A stretch of DNA of 64,000 nucleotides from Aristolochia californica. Lineage: Eukaryota > Streptophyta > Magnoliopsida > Piperales > Aristolochiaceae. Within the stretch, counting starts at the first letter, position 1, and every line of letters begins with the position of its first letter. The notes below the pieces were generated by a model. It saw only the letters and a list, made by a program, of their open reading frames with translations, made no database searches and was not told the origin of the DNA. The stretch is taken from the NCBI GenBank assembly GCA_029961685.1, contig JARWKL010000011.1, forward strand, positions 2,172,501 through 2,236,500. Direction: 5' to 3'. The position numbers and the translations under genes are program-made. Below, one piece after another: positions 11,206 to 22,500 of the stretch.

Positions 11206-12806
11206 TACTTTCTGCTCTCCTCGCATCTACTGAACCTAAAGGGTTCAAATCTGCTGCCAAGAATCCTGCCTGGCTTGCCGCTATGGATGAAGAAATTCAA
11301 GCTCTTCAAAATGATCGTACTTGGATTTTGGTACCTCGACCGGCTCATACCAATATTGTGGGTTCTAAATGGGTCTTTTGGACCAAATATTTGCCTGATG
11401 GTTCTATTGAGCGGTTCAAAGCTCGTCTTGTCGCAAAGGGGTTTACACAAGTCCCAGGTCTCGACTACACTGACACCTTCAGTCCTGTCATCAAAGCTAC
11501 CACTATTCGGGTTGTACTCTCTCTTGCTATTACTCGTTGCTGGTCTCTCTGTCAATTGGATGTCAAGAATGCATTCCTCAATGGTCATCTCAATGAGCGT
11601 GTCTATATGGACCAGCCGCCTGGGTATATTGATCCTCGCTTTCCTGATCATTTTTGCAAGCTTCAGAAAGCTCTCTATGGTCTCAAACAATCCCCTCGAG
11701 CTTGGTTCCAACGGTTCAGCTCTTTCCTTATACATCTTGGCTTCCACTACAGTCAGGCTGATCCTTCGCTCTTCGTCTTTCATCGGCACTCTGACATCCT
11801 TTATTTGCTCCTATATGTCGATGATATTATTATTACAGGCAACAACCCCTCTGTGCATGATAGCTTTGCCAGCAAGCTTCATTCTGAGTTCGCTACAAAG
11901 GACTTGGGTTCTCTCAACTACTTCCTTGGTCTTGAAGCCACACCCACCGCTGATGGGCTCTTTCTTAGTCAGCTGAAATATGGGCGCGACATTCTTGCCC
12001 GAGCTCAATTACTTGACAGCAAACCTGTGCATACTCCTATGGTGGTTTCTCAACATCTATCCTCTATTGGTCAGTTATTTTCGGATCCCACTCTTTATCG
12101 ATCTCTTGTTGGTGCTCTTCAATATTTGACCATCACACATCCCGACATTGCTCATGCTATCAACTCGGTCAGTCAATTTCTACACTCTCCCACTGATAAC
12201 CACTTCCTTGCTGTTAAGTGTATTCTTCGGTATGTCAAAGGCACTCTTCATTATGGTCTATCCTTTCGCCCATCTGTTTCTCCTGGCTCCTTAATTGCTT
12301 ATTCTGATGCTGACTAGGCCGGTTGTCCTGACACTCGCCACTCCACCTTGGGTTACTCTATTTACCTTGGGGACAACTTAGTCTCCTGGAGTGCCAAGAA
12401 GCAACCTACAGTTTCTAGTTCCAGCTGTGAATCTGAATATCGTGTCCTTGCTCTCACGGCCACCGAACTTATCTGGCTCACTCATCTTCTTCGTGATCTC
12501 AAAGTCTCCATTCCCAAGCGGCCACTTCTCCTATGTGATAACAAAAGCGCTCTTTTCTTGAGCTCCAACCCTGTTAATCACAAGTGGGCCAAACATGTTG
12601 AGTTAGACATTCACTTTCTGCGAGAACTTGTTGTTGCAGGAAAGATTCGCACTCAATATGTGCCATCTCACTTACAGATTGCGGATATCTTCACCAAGAG
12701 CGTCTCTCGCCCTCTATTTCAGTTTTTTCGGTTCAAGCTACACGTCTGTCCTAATCCGACACTTAGCTTGCGGGGGGCTGTTGAAGATACTGCCTTAAGA
12801 GATTGA
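11206..12806 (+). pseudogene. pol: Copia reverse transcriptase and RNase H (broken)
   Basis: After the frameshift near 11200 the RT domain is clean from 11283. It shows MDEEIQALQNDRTW, SKWVFWTKYLPDGS, RLVAKGFTQVPGLDY, LDVKNAFLNGHL, LYGLKQSPRAWF and the catalytic LYVDDIIITG (about 11811). RNase H follows (SDAD at 12300, SSCESEYRVLA, LCDNKSAL, HVELDIHFLRE, ADIFTK). A TAG at 12315-12317 breaks the RNase H start; the frame is otherwise unchanged to the stop at 12804-12806. The coding end overlaps the first 28 bp of the 3' LTR. Confidence 0.92.
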
Positions 12807-13032
12807 TCCTCAATCAATTAAGGATCATAAAACTGATTCTCAATCAATTAAGGATCATTGCCCTGTTTAGGGCCTTCCATCACAGGAGCTAATTAAGCTC
12901 AATCATTCCTTGTGTGTACAAATCCAATATCTTGTAATCAATTGTAAATCCCTGTAATTGGGATATCACTCCTGTAAATTAATGAAAGCATGACACCCCA
13001 AAGTGTGGTGAATTTTAAATCATTCTTCTCCA
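12779..13032 (+). repeat. Copia 3' LTR
   Basis: Starts TGTTGAAGATACTG directly after a GCTTGCGGGGGGC polypurine tract and ends about CATTCTTCTCCA, where sequence shared with 63020 begins. The ends TGTTGAAG and CTTCTCCA are imperfectly inverted. It holds a tandem pair of CTCAATCAATTAAGGATCAT near 12810-12860. The right boundary is set by the start of module G homology and is good to a base or two. Confidence 0.7.
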
Positions 13033-13146
13033 AGGAGATGATGAGTCGAACCGAGTTTGGACCTAAATGTTTTGTTTTAGGACCAAAACAGGCTCCCTCA
13101 ACTCTTCTCCAGGTGGGAGTAACGGAACTCCCATCTTCCTCTAAGC
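13033..13146. other. Module G1, unit boundary sequence
   Basis: About 115 bp starting AAGGAGATGATGAG that matches 63020-63133 closely and leads, in both places, into a minisatellite array of the same register. No gene is visible. It marks the junction between two composite units. At 63.0 kb it follows a DUF247 fragment, here it follows the copia LTR. Confidence 0.7.
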
Positions 13147-15370
13147 CGAACTATTAACCTAAAACCCAAACCTGAACTACAAACTAAAAACTCGACCCGA
13201 ACAATAAGAACTCAAATCTGAACATTAAACACAAAACCCGAAATAAGAACTCCAACCAAAAAGATAAACCAATAACCTTAACCTGAACTACAATAAAAAA
13301 AACCTGAACCTGAACACAAACCAAAAACCTGAACCCAACTACAAACCAAAAAACCAAATACGAACTGCAAACCAAAAACCCGAACTACATACCTTAAAAC
13401 CGAACCCGAACTATAAACCTAAAAACCCAAGCCTGTACTACAAACCAAAAACCTGACATAAACTACAAACCTAAACCCGAACCTGAACAACAAACCTAAA
13501 ACCCTAACCCGAATAACAATCCAAATACTCGAACCTGGACTACAAATCAAAAACCCGATCCGGAACTACAATCCAAAAACCCGAAATTGGACTACAAATC
13601 AAAAACCCGAACCTAGACTACAAATCAAAAACCCGATCCAAAACTACAAACCTAAAACCCAAACACGAACAACATACCTTAAACCTGAACCCGAACCGAA
13701 CTAACCACCAAAAACCCGATCTAGAACTACAAACCAAAAATCCGAACCCGAACTACAAACCTAAAACTTGAACCCAAACTACAAACCTAAAACCCGAACC
13801 CAAATTACAAACCCGAACCCGAACTACAAACCTAATACCCGAACCTGAACCCAAACTTCAAACCAAAACCCGAACCAGAACTACAAACCAAAAACTCGAA
13901 CCCGAACTACAAACCAGGACCACAATCCTAAAATCCTAACCCGAACTACAAACCTTGCACCCAAACATCAATCCAAAAACCAGAACTACAAAGCAAAAGC
14001 CTGACCAGAACTTCATACAGAAAACCCGAACTACAAACCAAAAACCGAACCCAAACTACAAATAAAAAACTGAACCTGAACTACAAACCAAAAATCGGGC
14101 CCGAACTACATACTGTAAACCCAAACTACAAACCTAAACCCCGAACCCGCACTCGAACAACATACCTAAAACTTGAACCCGTACTACTAACCAAAAACCC
14201 GATCCGAACTACAAATGAAAAACCCGAACCTGAACTACAAACGAAAACCCGAACCCGAACTAATACCAAAAACCCAAACCCGAACTACAAACCTAATACC
14301 CAAACCCGTATTACTGACCAAAAATCCAGTCCGAACTATAAACCTAGAACCCGAACCTGAACTTCAAACCTAGAACCCAAACCCGAACAACAAAAATTAA
14401 ACTCAAATCCGAATTACAAACCAAAATCCGAACCTAAACTACAAACCAAAAACCTCAAACCCGAACTACAAAACTAAAACCCGAATTCAAACTACAAACC
14501 AAAACCCGAATCCGAACCCGAAACCTGAACTATAAACCAAAAACCCGAATCAAAATCCAAACTTGAACTAATTACAAACCAAAACCCGAACCCAAACTAC
14601 AAACCAAAAACCTCAAACCCGAACTACAAAACTAAAACCCGAACTCAAACTACAAACCAAAACCCGAACTCAAACTACAAACCAAAACCCGAACCTGAAC
14701 TATAAACTAAAAACCCGAATCAAAATCCGAACTTGAACTATAAATCAAAAACCCGAAACCGAGCTAAAAACCAAAACCCCGAACCCGAACAACAATCCCA
14801 AAACTCAATCAACCCAAACAACAAACCAAAAGTTCGACCCAAACTACAAACCGAAAACTCGAATTACAAACCAAAAACCGAACCCGAACTACAAGTAAAT
14901 AACCCGAACCTGAACTACAAACCAAAAACCGAATCCGAACTACAAACCAAAAATCCAACCCGAAATACATACCTTAAACCCGAACTACAAACCAAACCGA
15001 ACCTGAACAACATACCTAAAACCCGAACCGAACTACAAACCCAAAACCCAAACCTGAACTTCAAATCAAAAACCCGAACCTGAACCCGAACTTCAAACCT
15101 TGAACCCCAATCTGAACAAGAACAACAAATCTAAAACCCCAACCCGAATTTCAATCCAAAAACCCGAACCTGGAAAAACCGAACCTAGAAAAACCCGAAC
15201 CTGGACTACAAACCAAAAACCAGATCCAGAACTACAAACCTAAAACTCGAACCCGAACGATAAACCTAAATCTCGAACCAGAACTATAAACCTCAAGCCC
15301 GAACCAGAACTATAAATCTAAAACCCGAACCCAACCCGAGAGCGAACCCGAACCCGAACCCGAATGGGAT
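13147..15370. repeat. Minisatellite array A2 (AAACCCGAACC type)
   Basis: Largest array in the window, 2.2 kb of degenerate units of about 24-26 bp (for example AACCCGAACCCGAACTACAA followed by ACCA or CCTA). The first several hundred bases align in register with A6 at 63134 onward. ORFs across it (for example 14733-15083) translate to periodic YKPKTEPELQ-like text and are a product of the repeat. The last 60 bp become pure (CCCGAA)n before GC-rich sequence. Confidence 0.9.
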
Positions 15371-15957
15371 AGGGAAACCAACTCCGTCCCCGCCCCCACC
15401 CCCCCTGCCCATCCCCTGCCCGAGTTCAAAATGGTGGCGGCAGCATGAAAAATGGATGAGGATGAGAAAAAAATTACATTTGGTTAGGGTTCCGGCGGAC
15501 TGGCATGGCGGTGGCGGCAACTCTGCAACTGGTACAGGACGGAAGGATCCAAAGCAACCGGCTCGGGATGGGAAAGATCGAAGGAGAAAATGAAATTAGA
15601 AGGTACGGGTACGGACGGCGACGGTGGCCGGCCTGGCGGCATGGATGGGGAGGGGACGAATGGCCAGAAATAGATTTGAAGGCAGCCGACTGGGGAAGGG
15701 ATGAGCAGCGGGATTTTAGGGAAATTTTAGGTTTCTGAAAGAGAAGGCAGGATTTTGGGGGAAAAATGGGGCTTTCATAACAAGTTTTATCAAAAACTAG
15801 TGAGTGGGTACTCTCTCTGCTACACAGAGGGAAGTGAATAAAATAGCAACCACCAGACGACGATCCTTTGGTCCTCTTTATCTTCTTCTTCTTCTGCAAC
15901 AAACAAACGAATTCACAGATATGAATTGTCGGGTAACCTCTGCCTGCCGGTGACGCG
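15371..15957 (-). other. GC-rich gene-like fragment, unidentified
   Basis: An island clearly richer in G and C than its surroundings, with CCGCCCCCACCCCCC near 15392 and several CGG runs. The minus strand reads from an ATG at 15774 into an ORF of Ser, Pro and Arg-rich text (SSLPQSAAFKSISGHSSPP) without a known domain. A TCTTCTTCTTCTTCT run lies at about 15878-15895. It looks like a 5' UTR or first-exon fragment of a host gene, but nothing identifies it. No copy of the 15.4-15.8 kb part is seen elsewhere in the window. Confidence 0.35.
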
Positions 15958-16329
15958 TTGATAGAGCTACAGGTAGTTTCGTTTGGTTTTAGCCAACGTA
16001 GGTCTTTTTCTCCTTCTTGCCCTCCAGGGCATTCAAATCCTTCTGAATTAATCTTTAGCAAGTCCCTTCAACAGAGATTCGCCGACTGAGTTAACCGTGG
16101 AGTTTTATCAGTTTCAACAAAACATGTTGCCTGCTCTCCCCTCGCGACACGAAGGGGCGGTTGTGAAGTAGAAATTAAATGGACAAGTGCTAGTCTTTGA
16201 CGGAAAGAGAACAATAAGTGAAGCTCTCACTAATGTTAGTGACTCAGCCGGTGAAATGACCGGTCCGGCATCCGGTACAACCGCCGGTTAAATAGAAAAT
16301 GTCTAAATTTTTAAATTAAAAAAGTTATC

Positions 16330-16621
16330 GATCTGGCTGTCTGGTTCATCTGCGGAAGTAATGCATCTTCTGAATTGAAGTGAGCTCTCTCGTCGATTAC
16401 GTTGCGACCATGAGGTTGTCGTTCCCAAACCTTGCTTCCGGAGTAGCAGCACGGAGCTGATCCACCGGAACGTGCGATCTGGCTGTCTGGTTCATCTGAG
16501 GAAGTAATGCATCTTCTGAATTGAAGAGAGCTCTCTCGTCGATTCCGTTGAGACCATGAGGTTGTCGTTCCCAAACCTTGCTTCCAGAGAAGCAGCACGG
16601 AGCTGATCCACAGGAAGTGAT
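16330..16621. repeat. 146-bp tandem duplication inside C1
   Basis: Two adjacent units start GATCTGGCTGTCTGGTTCAT at 16330 and 16476 and carry the same GSKVWERQPHG coding sequence on the minus strand, with a few differences. The other three C copies have a single unit here, so the duplication is private to C1. Confidence 0.85.
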
Positions 16622-17322
16622 CGGGAAGCATACATCTGGCTGGGCCAGAGCCGTTAAAAAACTGCATGGTTTAGCGGAGTCGGCGGGGGACACAGGCGAG
16701 GCGATCTTGAAATGAGCATCACTGGTTTCAGTATCTTCTTCCATCGTTCCTGTAACCCCAGTGTCTCACTGACCGCCTGTATACTCCTCTCTGAGGTACT
16801 TTCTTCTGCACCGACTTGGATGAGTGACCAGCTTGTTTTCCTTCCCATTTGGTGATCCCTCCAAAATATAACCAAAACGAGGGGTCCAAAACGAAGGGAA
16901 GAAGGGATTCTATAACACTGGTTTCACCAAAGAGAGAGATCCTGTGCCTGCAAGGGGAAAAAAATGATGAAACTTCAAACATTGTGAATGCATAAAAGAA
17001 CGTAAAGAATTAAATTTGGTAGATTTAGGCAGTAAAACAATACCCGACTCTTCTTCTGGTATGAGGATTTCTTGATCTGGTTGAAGGTTCAAAGTACGCA
17101 TTGGGCGTCCCTGAACCACCTCGTTTTCTGTTGAGTTTTTGGAGACTACAACGAAGAACAAAAAGAGTCATAAGATTGTTTAAACAAAAAACTGCAAGAA
17201 ACACAAACGAAAAAAAAATCATGGAAGAAAAGAAGATGTTTACCAGACATCGCAATGCATCAGAAAAGAAAACGCTTGCGCAGGAACCTTGCGATGGACA
17301 TAGAAGAGAAGCAAAGTTCAGG

Positions 17323-17330
17323 TATTTATA
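17323..17330 (-). promoter_or_regulatory. TATA box of module C1 gene
   Basis: TATAAATA on the minus strand, 22 bp upstream of the first ATG and about 72 bp upstream of the ATG at 17250. The same box is present at the same spacing in the other three C copies. A CTTCTCTTCT pyrimidine patch lies between box and ATG. Confidence 0.55.
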
Positions 17331-19589
17331 ATAGATGAAGAGGCACTGATTTCATCCAGGTTCAGGTATTTACATTAATGAGCGCCTTTTAATGGAAGGT
17401 TGCAATTTATTAGCAATTGAATTCTTTTAACGTCTCCATTTTTGAATTCAAATTAACAAAGCAAATGCGCTCTTTGAGATTGTTTTTATTTTGGAAATTT
17501 TCATATACAGATTTCATCGATACCATAATTCCAAATATGAACATTCAATCTTCATCTTTATGAACATATCTAAATTTTAATATGAACATTCAATCTTCAT
17601 CTTTGTTCGATAGAGAGGAAATGAAGGGGGGTGACCACCAAAGAAATATATGTCCTCGATAACCTAACGAATGTATTTTTAAAAGATGTAATTTTTTTTA
17701 AATAGATGGTACTATAGTAAAAATGTTTATGGCTTTATGGTGTTGGGCACACAATAGAATTAATTTTACAAGGTTTCCATTGATGGCAACCGAAAAGCAT
17801 ATAGATCAGTCAAAAGGTAACTTCTTCTACTTGAAATTTAGTTAATTTTTTTTTTTTTTTACTATTTGTTTGATTTGGTGGCACAAATGGTCCCTTTTGG
17901 AGAAATAACATGACTACAATCTCATTAGAGCCCCTACAGGTTGTATCCTAGGAAACGTTAAAAACCCCTAACATAAATAGGGAACCGAACTTGGACTAAA
18001 GTCTAGCTAACATTGGTTGCACCCAACCCTAGTATTGAAGTTAGGCCCCTTGCCATGAAATAATTACAGTAATTTTTTTGAACCCTAAACCCCAAAACTC
18101 TGAAGCCTAAACCCTAAAGCCCAAACCATAAGGCTATATTTGTTGTTTAATTGTTTTTATTTTTTTTATGAATTATTATAACATGTTTTACATTCACTTG
18201 TGTATATTATCCATTATATCTTGATATATAAAAGTGCTATAGAATGGTGTCCATGCGGTCAGGAGATAATTTTCCATTGTGAAGGAGAAGGGATCTAATG
18301 GATTATTGTTTATGTGTAGTAGGATGAATTACAACGATGTCAATTTTTCTTTTATTGCATTGATTACTAGGTTGGGTAGTCAAAGAGAGAATTGTAGGAC
18401 CTTAAGTTTGACAAAGTCTAATTATAACAATAATATGAATAACCATTCAAAAAATAAGACAAGCATAAAACGAACATAGAATGTATTAACAAAAAAAAGC
18501 ATAATAAGAATTTAATTTTTTGTAATATGAAACTAATACGAAGCATAATATGAAACAAATGATACAAGTAAAAACACGCAACAACTCCAAGTATACAACA
18601 AATAGTTCAACTAAAGCTTAACTACAAAATAAGTAATAATTCATAAGATTATACAAAATATGTAAAATGCTTAGTCGAACTTTAGCTTAGATAGTTTGGG
18701 GTAACAATAAAATAGTCACATTTGTGTAAGAAGATAGGGTTCATTAAACGTGCCCCAAATCTCACCATCTTGACATTTAGCAATATGAGTTTTTCGTTGT
18801 TCAAGAGATCATCACGTATAAGTTAGTCTTGTGCAAAGTTTGGGATATTCATCACAATAAACAATCTATCCACGAAATAAATATACTTGTACGACTCTTG
18901 AATTGTCATTTTGGATAGTTCGGGACTCATAAGTTTGTTTGTTATTTTTAGTGTTATAGTTTGAGACCGTAGTAGATGCATCCAAAATGCATCTCCTAGA
19001 TTTCCTCGAGCATTGTATTGCATACTTCGTTGACTAGTAGCATTGTGCTCTGGTGACGAGGTGTGGTGCTTGCATGTCAACTAATCATGTTGGTATAGTA
19101 TGAGGAGTGTAGGGAGATGCTACCAGAATTTTGGAAAGTGTGTTAAATTATAACCATGTAATAGTGAGTCCTGGATGGCAATGTGGAGTCATGAATCAAC
19201 TGAACAATGAAGTTGGATGGGAGCCGCAATGTGGGACCTCTCCCATCTAGAACTAGGGATCTTAAAGTAGAATCTTCTCTCATATATGAGGTTGTTGATG
19301 GCTACTTTGTGTTAATAATACATTGGCATTTATGAGAAAATGGGCAAGAGTTAGATGAAGATTGTTTGAATGAAGAATTTAATGAAGGGTGATGGCTTTT
19401 ATTTGTAGATGTACACCAAATCTTTGATATCGTTAGATAATAAGATGTGTGGCTCATATAGAGTGTGTGCTAACAATTTTTTTTGGAATGTATGCCAAAT
19501 AATGGATCACTTGTATGTCAATGGGATGTTGTCATGTTATACCTGGTGGACATTTCATGGGGGGAAACTCAATACCCATTAGGAAACTC

Positions 19590-22500
19590 ATCAAACACAT
19601 TATGGTACAACTTGGGCTGATTATCAAACGAGAGGTGAAGGTGGTGTACACGGTGGTATCCATGATCTCATCCAAGATGTACAAGCTGAACAAACCTTTC
19701 TCAATGACTATCAACCAACGTCCAGTAATCATGTTGAAGTCTCTGGACGTGGTCCAAGTGGACTTGACAAATTAATTTATTCATTTATCATCCTAGTTGT
19801 AAGAACTTCTTCAAATTAAAGTTTCTTCTTCATTTCCCCTATATCAAAACATCTTCCATCATGAGAAATAAGGCATTGGATAACATACTCTCTGTTGAAA
19901 GAAGCATTTCCTCATGGTGAGCCATTTCCTCGTATCTTTTACGAGGCTAAACCCTTTTGCATGAGTTGGGATTCCATTATGAGAAGATACATGGTTGTAA
20001 AAATGATTTTATTTTATTTTGGAAAGAATATGAAAAGGAAGACAAGTATCCACAATGTCATGAGCCGAGATACGTACGATCAGATAACAAACTAAAGCTA
20101 ACAGAAAGCCTTATGCTATTTCTTAGACCACGAATTCAACAATTATTTACATCCAATATTACAACTAAGGACTTGAGGTAGCATGCCGATAAGACATTGG
20201 AAGACATGGATAAGTTGAGACATCCACCAGATTCAAAACTTTTGCATGAATTTGACAAAGAGCACCTATGGTTTGTTGGATATTCACTATATGTATGTCT
20301 AGGTCTTGTCAGTGATGGTTTAAACTCATTTGGTAATACAAGTACATCATATTGCATATGGCATGTGGTGTTTATGCCATATAATCAGCCACCAAGGAAA
20401 TATGTGAAAGAACATTATTATATAATGAGCTTACTAATTCTATGGGCCAAGTCTCCAGGCAATGACATTGTTGTTTATTTACATCCTTTAGTAGATGAGT
20501 TGAAAGAGTATGAGAAGAAGGACTGCAGACTTATGATACATATATAAGAGAGTTATTTACAATGCATGATGTACATTTTTGAACCATAAATAATTTCCTA
20601 TTGTACGAGTTACTTTCTGGTTGGATCACTAAGGGGAAATTGGCATGCCCAACTTATATGAGTCAAACACACTCTATGTACTTGAAACATGGAAGAAAAG
20701 AATGTTATATGGGTCGTCAATTTATTTTACCCGTGGACAATAAGTGGCAAAGGGATAAGAAATTTGGAGCTTCAACGACCACCCCAAGTTCATTATTTGG
20801 ACGTTACATTGAGAAAGAATTGCATGGGCTCCCCTATGTGTTGCATGGCAAAACACGTGCCAATAGGAAAATGAAATGATCTCTAATTGACTTGAATGGG
20901 AGGAAGAAAAGAATTTTTCTTGAGTTGAGTTATTGGTCATAGTTGAAGTTGAGACATAATTTGGATGTCATGCATATTGAAAAAATTATTTGTGACAGTA
21001 TTGTCACTCAATTCTTAACATAAGTGGTAAAGTCAAAAAATCATTCAAGGCTAGACTTGACTTAGAAGATATGGTAATTCCATTTATAAGCTTCCTGCAT
21101 CATACAGAATGTCTTTGAAAAACAAATTGTGTATGTCTTTATAACATTAATTTTTCATATGGGGTTGCTTCAAATATGTCACATTGTGCCAAGGTAAAAG
21201 CCCCCAAACATATCATGCCTAAAGAATCATAATAGTCACATAGTGATGTAACGTTTGCTTTCCATGAGTTTGTAAATAATGAACTAAATGAAGTATTACA
21301 AATAGATGGTACAAACAATTTGGACCAATGACACCAAGAAGGGTTATTTGTTTAGTTTAAACATAAGGTTGGTTGTGTCCATTAAGATAGTGTTGGTTCA
21401 AATAATTATTTTATTATGTAATCTCACTGATGTCATCTAATTTATTACATGTCAAATGTTTAGTGGCTTGTGACCAACTTGAATTAAACTGTCATATCTA
21501 TCATCTTGATATCGCTCCCTTATCAAACAACAACTACCCAAGTTGTATTTTTAAAGACATGCATATCCACACCAAACAACTTGAGGCAAATCATAGGACT
21601 CAAAACAGTGACATCATTATAAAGGGATCCTACAAGGACAATTACATTGATTATTATGGGGTTGTAACCGATATAATTCAGTTTATGTGCTCAGGTGAAA
21701 GTGGTTTGATGTAAGCAATAGTAAACAATGTATTAAGCATGTAACTGGATTACCAATATTAACACGTCACAGACATGGTACAATAACGAGCCTTTCACAT
21801 TAGCATTTCAAGTCAAACAGGTTTGTTTCATGGATGATCCAAAAAATATTGGTTCTTGTCATGTAGTCAAGAAATTGGTATGAGAAATGTGTATGATGTG
21901 TTGTAGAAAATATTAATCTTATCCAATGAAGGAAATGTCTTCCAACAAGAGGTGCCAAGGGATAATATTCATTTTATCGAGATAGACGACAAAGTTGATC
22001 ACTTGGCAAGTGTTGGAAGATGGGCCTGAGCCCACACGACCAAGGAAGACCCACATATCCAAGTGTGTTGGAAGATTGGCCCAAACCCATAAGATATGGA
22101 CCCACCATGATCACACAAGCTGGTGGGACCCACCATGATCACACGAGGTGGCATGATGAGTCCTACACAATAAGAAGTCTAACATAGCCAAAATTGTTAT
22201 GGAAGTAGGTCTCATAGAAGAGTTTCAGTTTAAAGGTGGTTTAGTTATACTAGCCTTCTATTTATGTTGAGTTATTTAATTATTCTAGGACTTATCTTTA
22301 AGTGTTAGAGTTTGGCTGTAATTGGGACAAGGGTTGTTTAATTGTAATTGGACTCTACTACTTTCCTCTATTATAAATAGGTGTTCATGTATTCTGATTA
22401 TATTAAGTCAATGAAGTATTTCTCTTTTTCAAAAATTCAACAACAAGGTCATACGTTCCACCTGAATGTACAAGTGTGCCAATTCATATGGTAGATAATG

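Larger units (their letters stand above)
9390..13032 (+). mobile_element. Ty1/copia retrotransposon, 5'-truncated, with 3' LTR
   Basis: Domain order is knuckle, protease, GAG-pre-integrase, integrase, RT, RNase H, 3' LTR, which is the copia order (integrase before RT). It lacks a 5' LTR, a primer binding site and most of gag. Wording such as GNDASLPITHTG and a coding end that runs into a short LTR suggest the Ale/Retrofit side of plant copia elements, but that is a guess. It has one in-frame stop in integrase, one frameshift before RT and one stop in RNase H. Confidence 0.9.
15958..17489 (-). pseudogene. Module C1: captured gene fragment with promoter and introns
   Basis: Minus-strand gene fragment, one of four copies. 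Going down the minus strand there is a TATA box (17330-17323), a possible short first coding exon with ATG at 17301 or more likely 17250 (MS, donor GT at 17243), a 98-nt intron with pyrimidine tract and AG acceptor, and exon 2 at 17145-17044 (SKNSTENEVVQGRPMRTLNL and QPDQEILIPEEESG). A GT donor at 17043 follows, then further exon-like sequence with ESTSERSIQAVSET, EEDTETSDAHFKIASP and GSKVWERQPHG. A separate block at 15970-16140 reads SEGFECPGGQE. I do not recognise the protein. A stop in MSIARFLRKRFLF-stop and a frameshift near 16760 break this copy. The tail 17341-17489 is shared spacer. Confidence 0.55.

Noticed and set aside
10565..11233. Plus-strand ORF of 222 codons
   Set aside because: Out-of-frame shadow of the copia integrase C-terminal region.
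11205..11789. Minus-strand ORF of 194 codons
   Set aside because: Antisense shadow of the copia RT; the plus strand has an unmistakable RT domain.
14733..15083. ORF of 116 codons in array A2 (and similar at 63523-63765 and on the minus strand at 26167-25958)
   Set aside because: The translation is periodic (YKPKTEPELQ-like) because the minisatellite lacks stops; no start context, domain or codon pattern of a gene.
18823..19080. Minus-strand ORF of 85 codons in the CACTA 5' region (also 55180-55365)
   Set aside because: Conserved only because the DNA is duplicated; no domain, broken in the other copies, antisense to the element.
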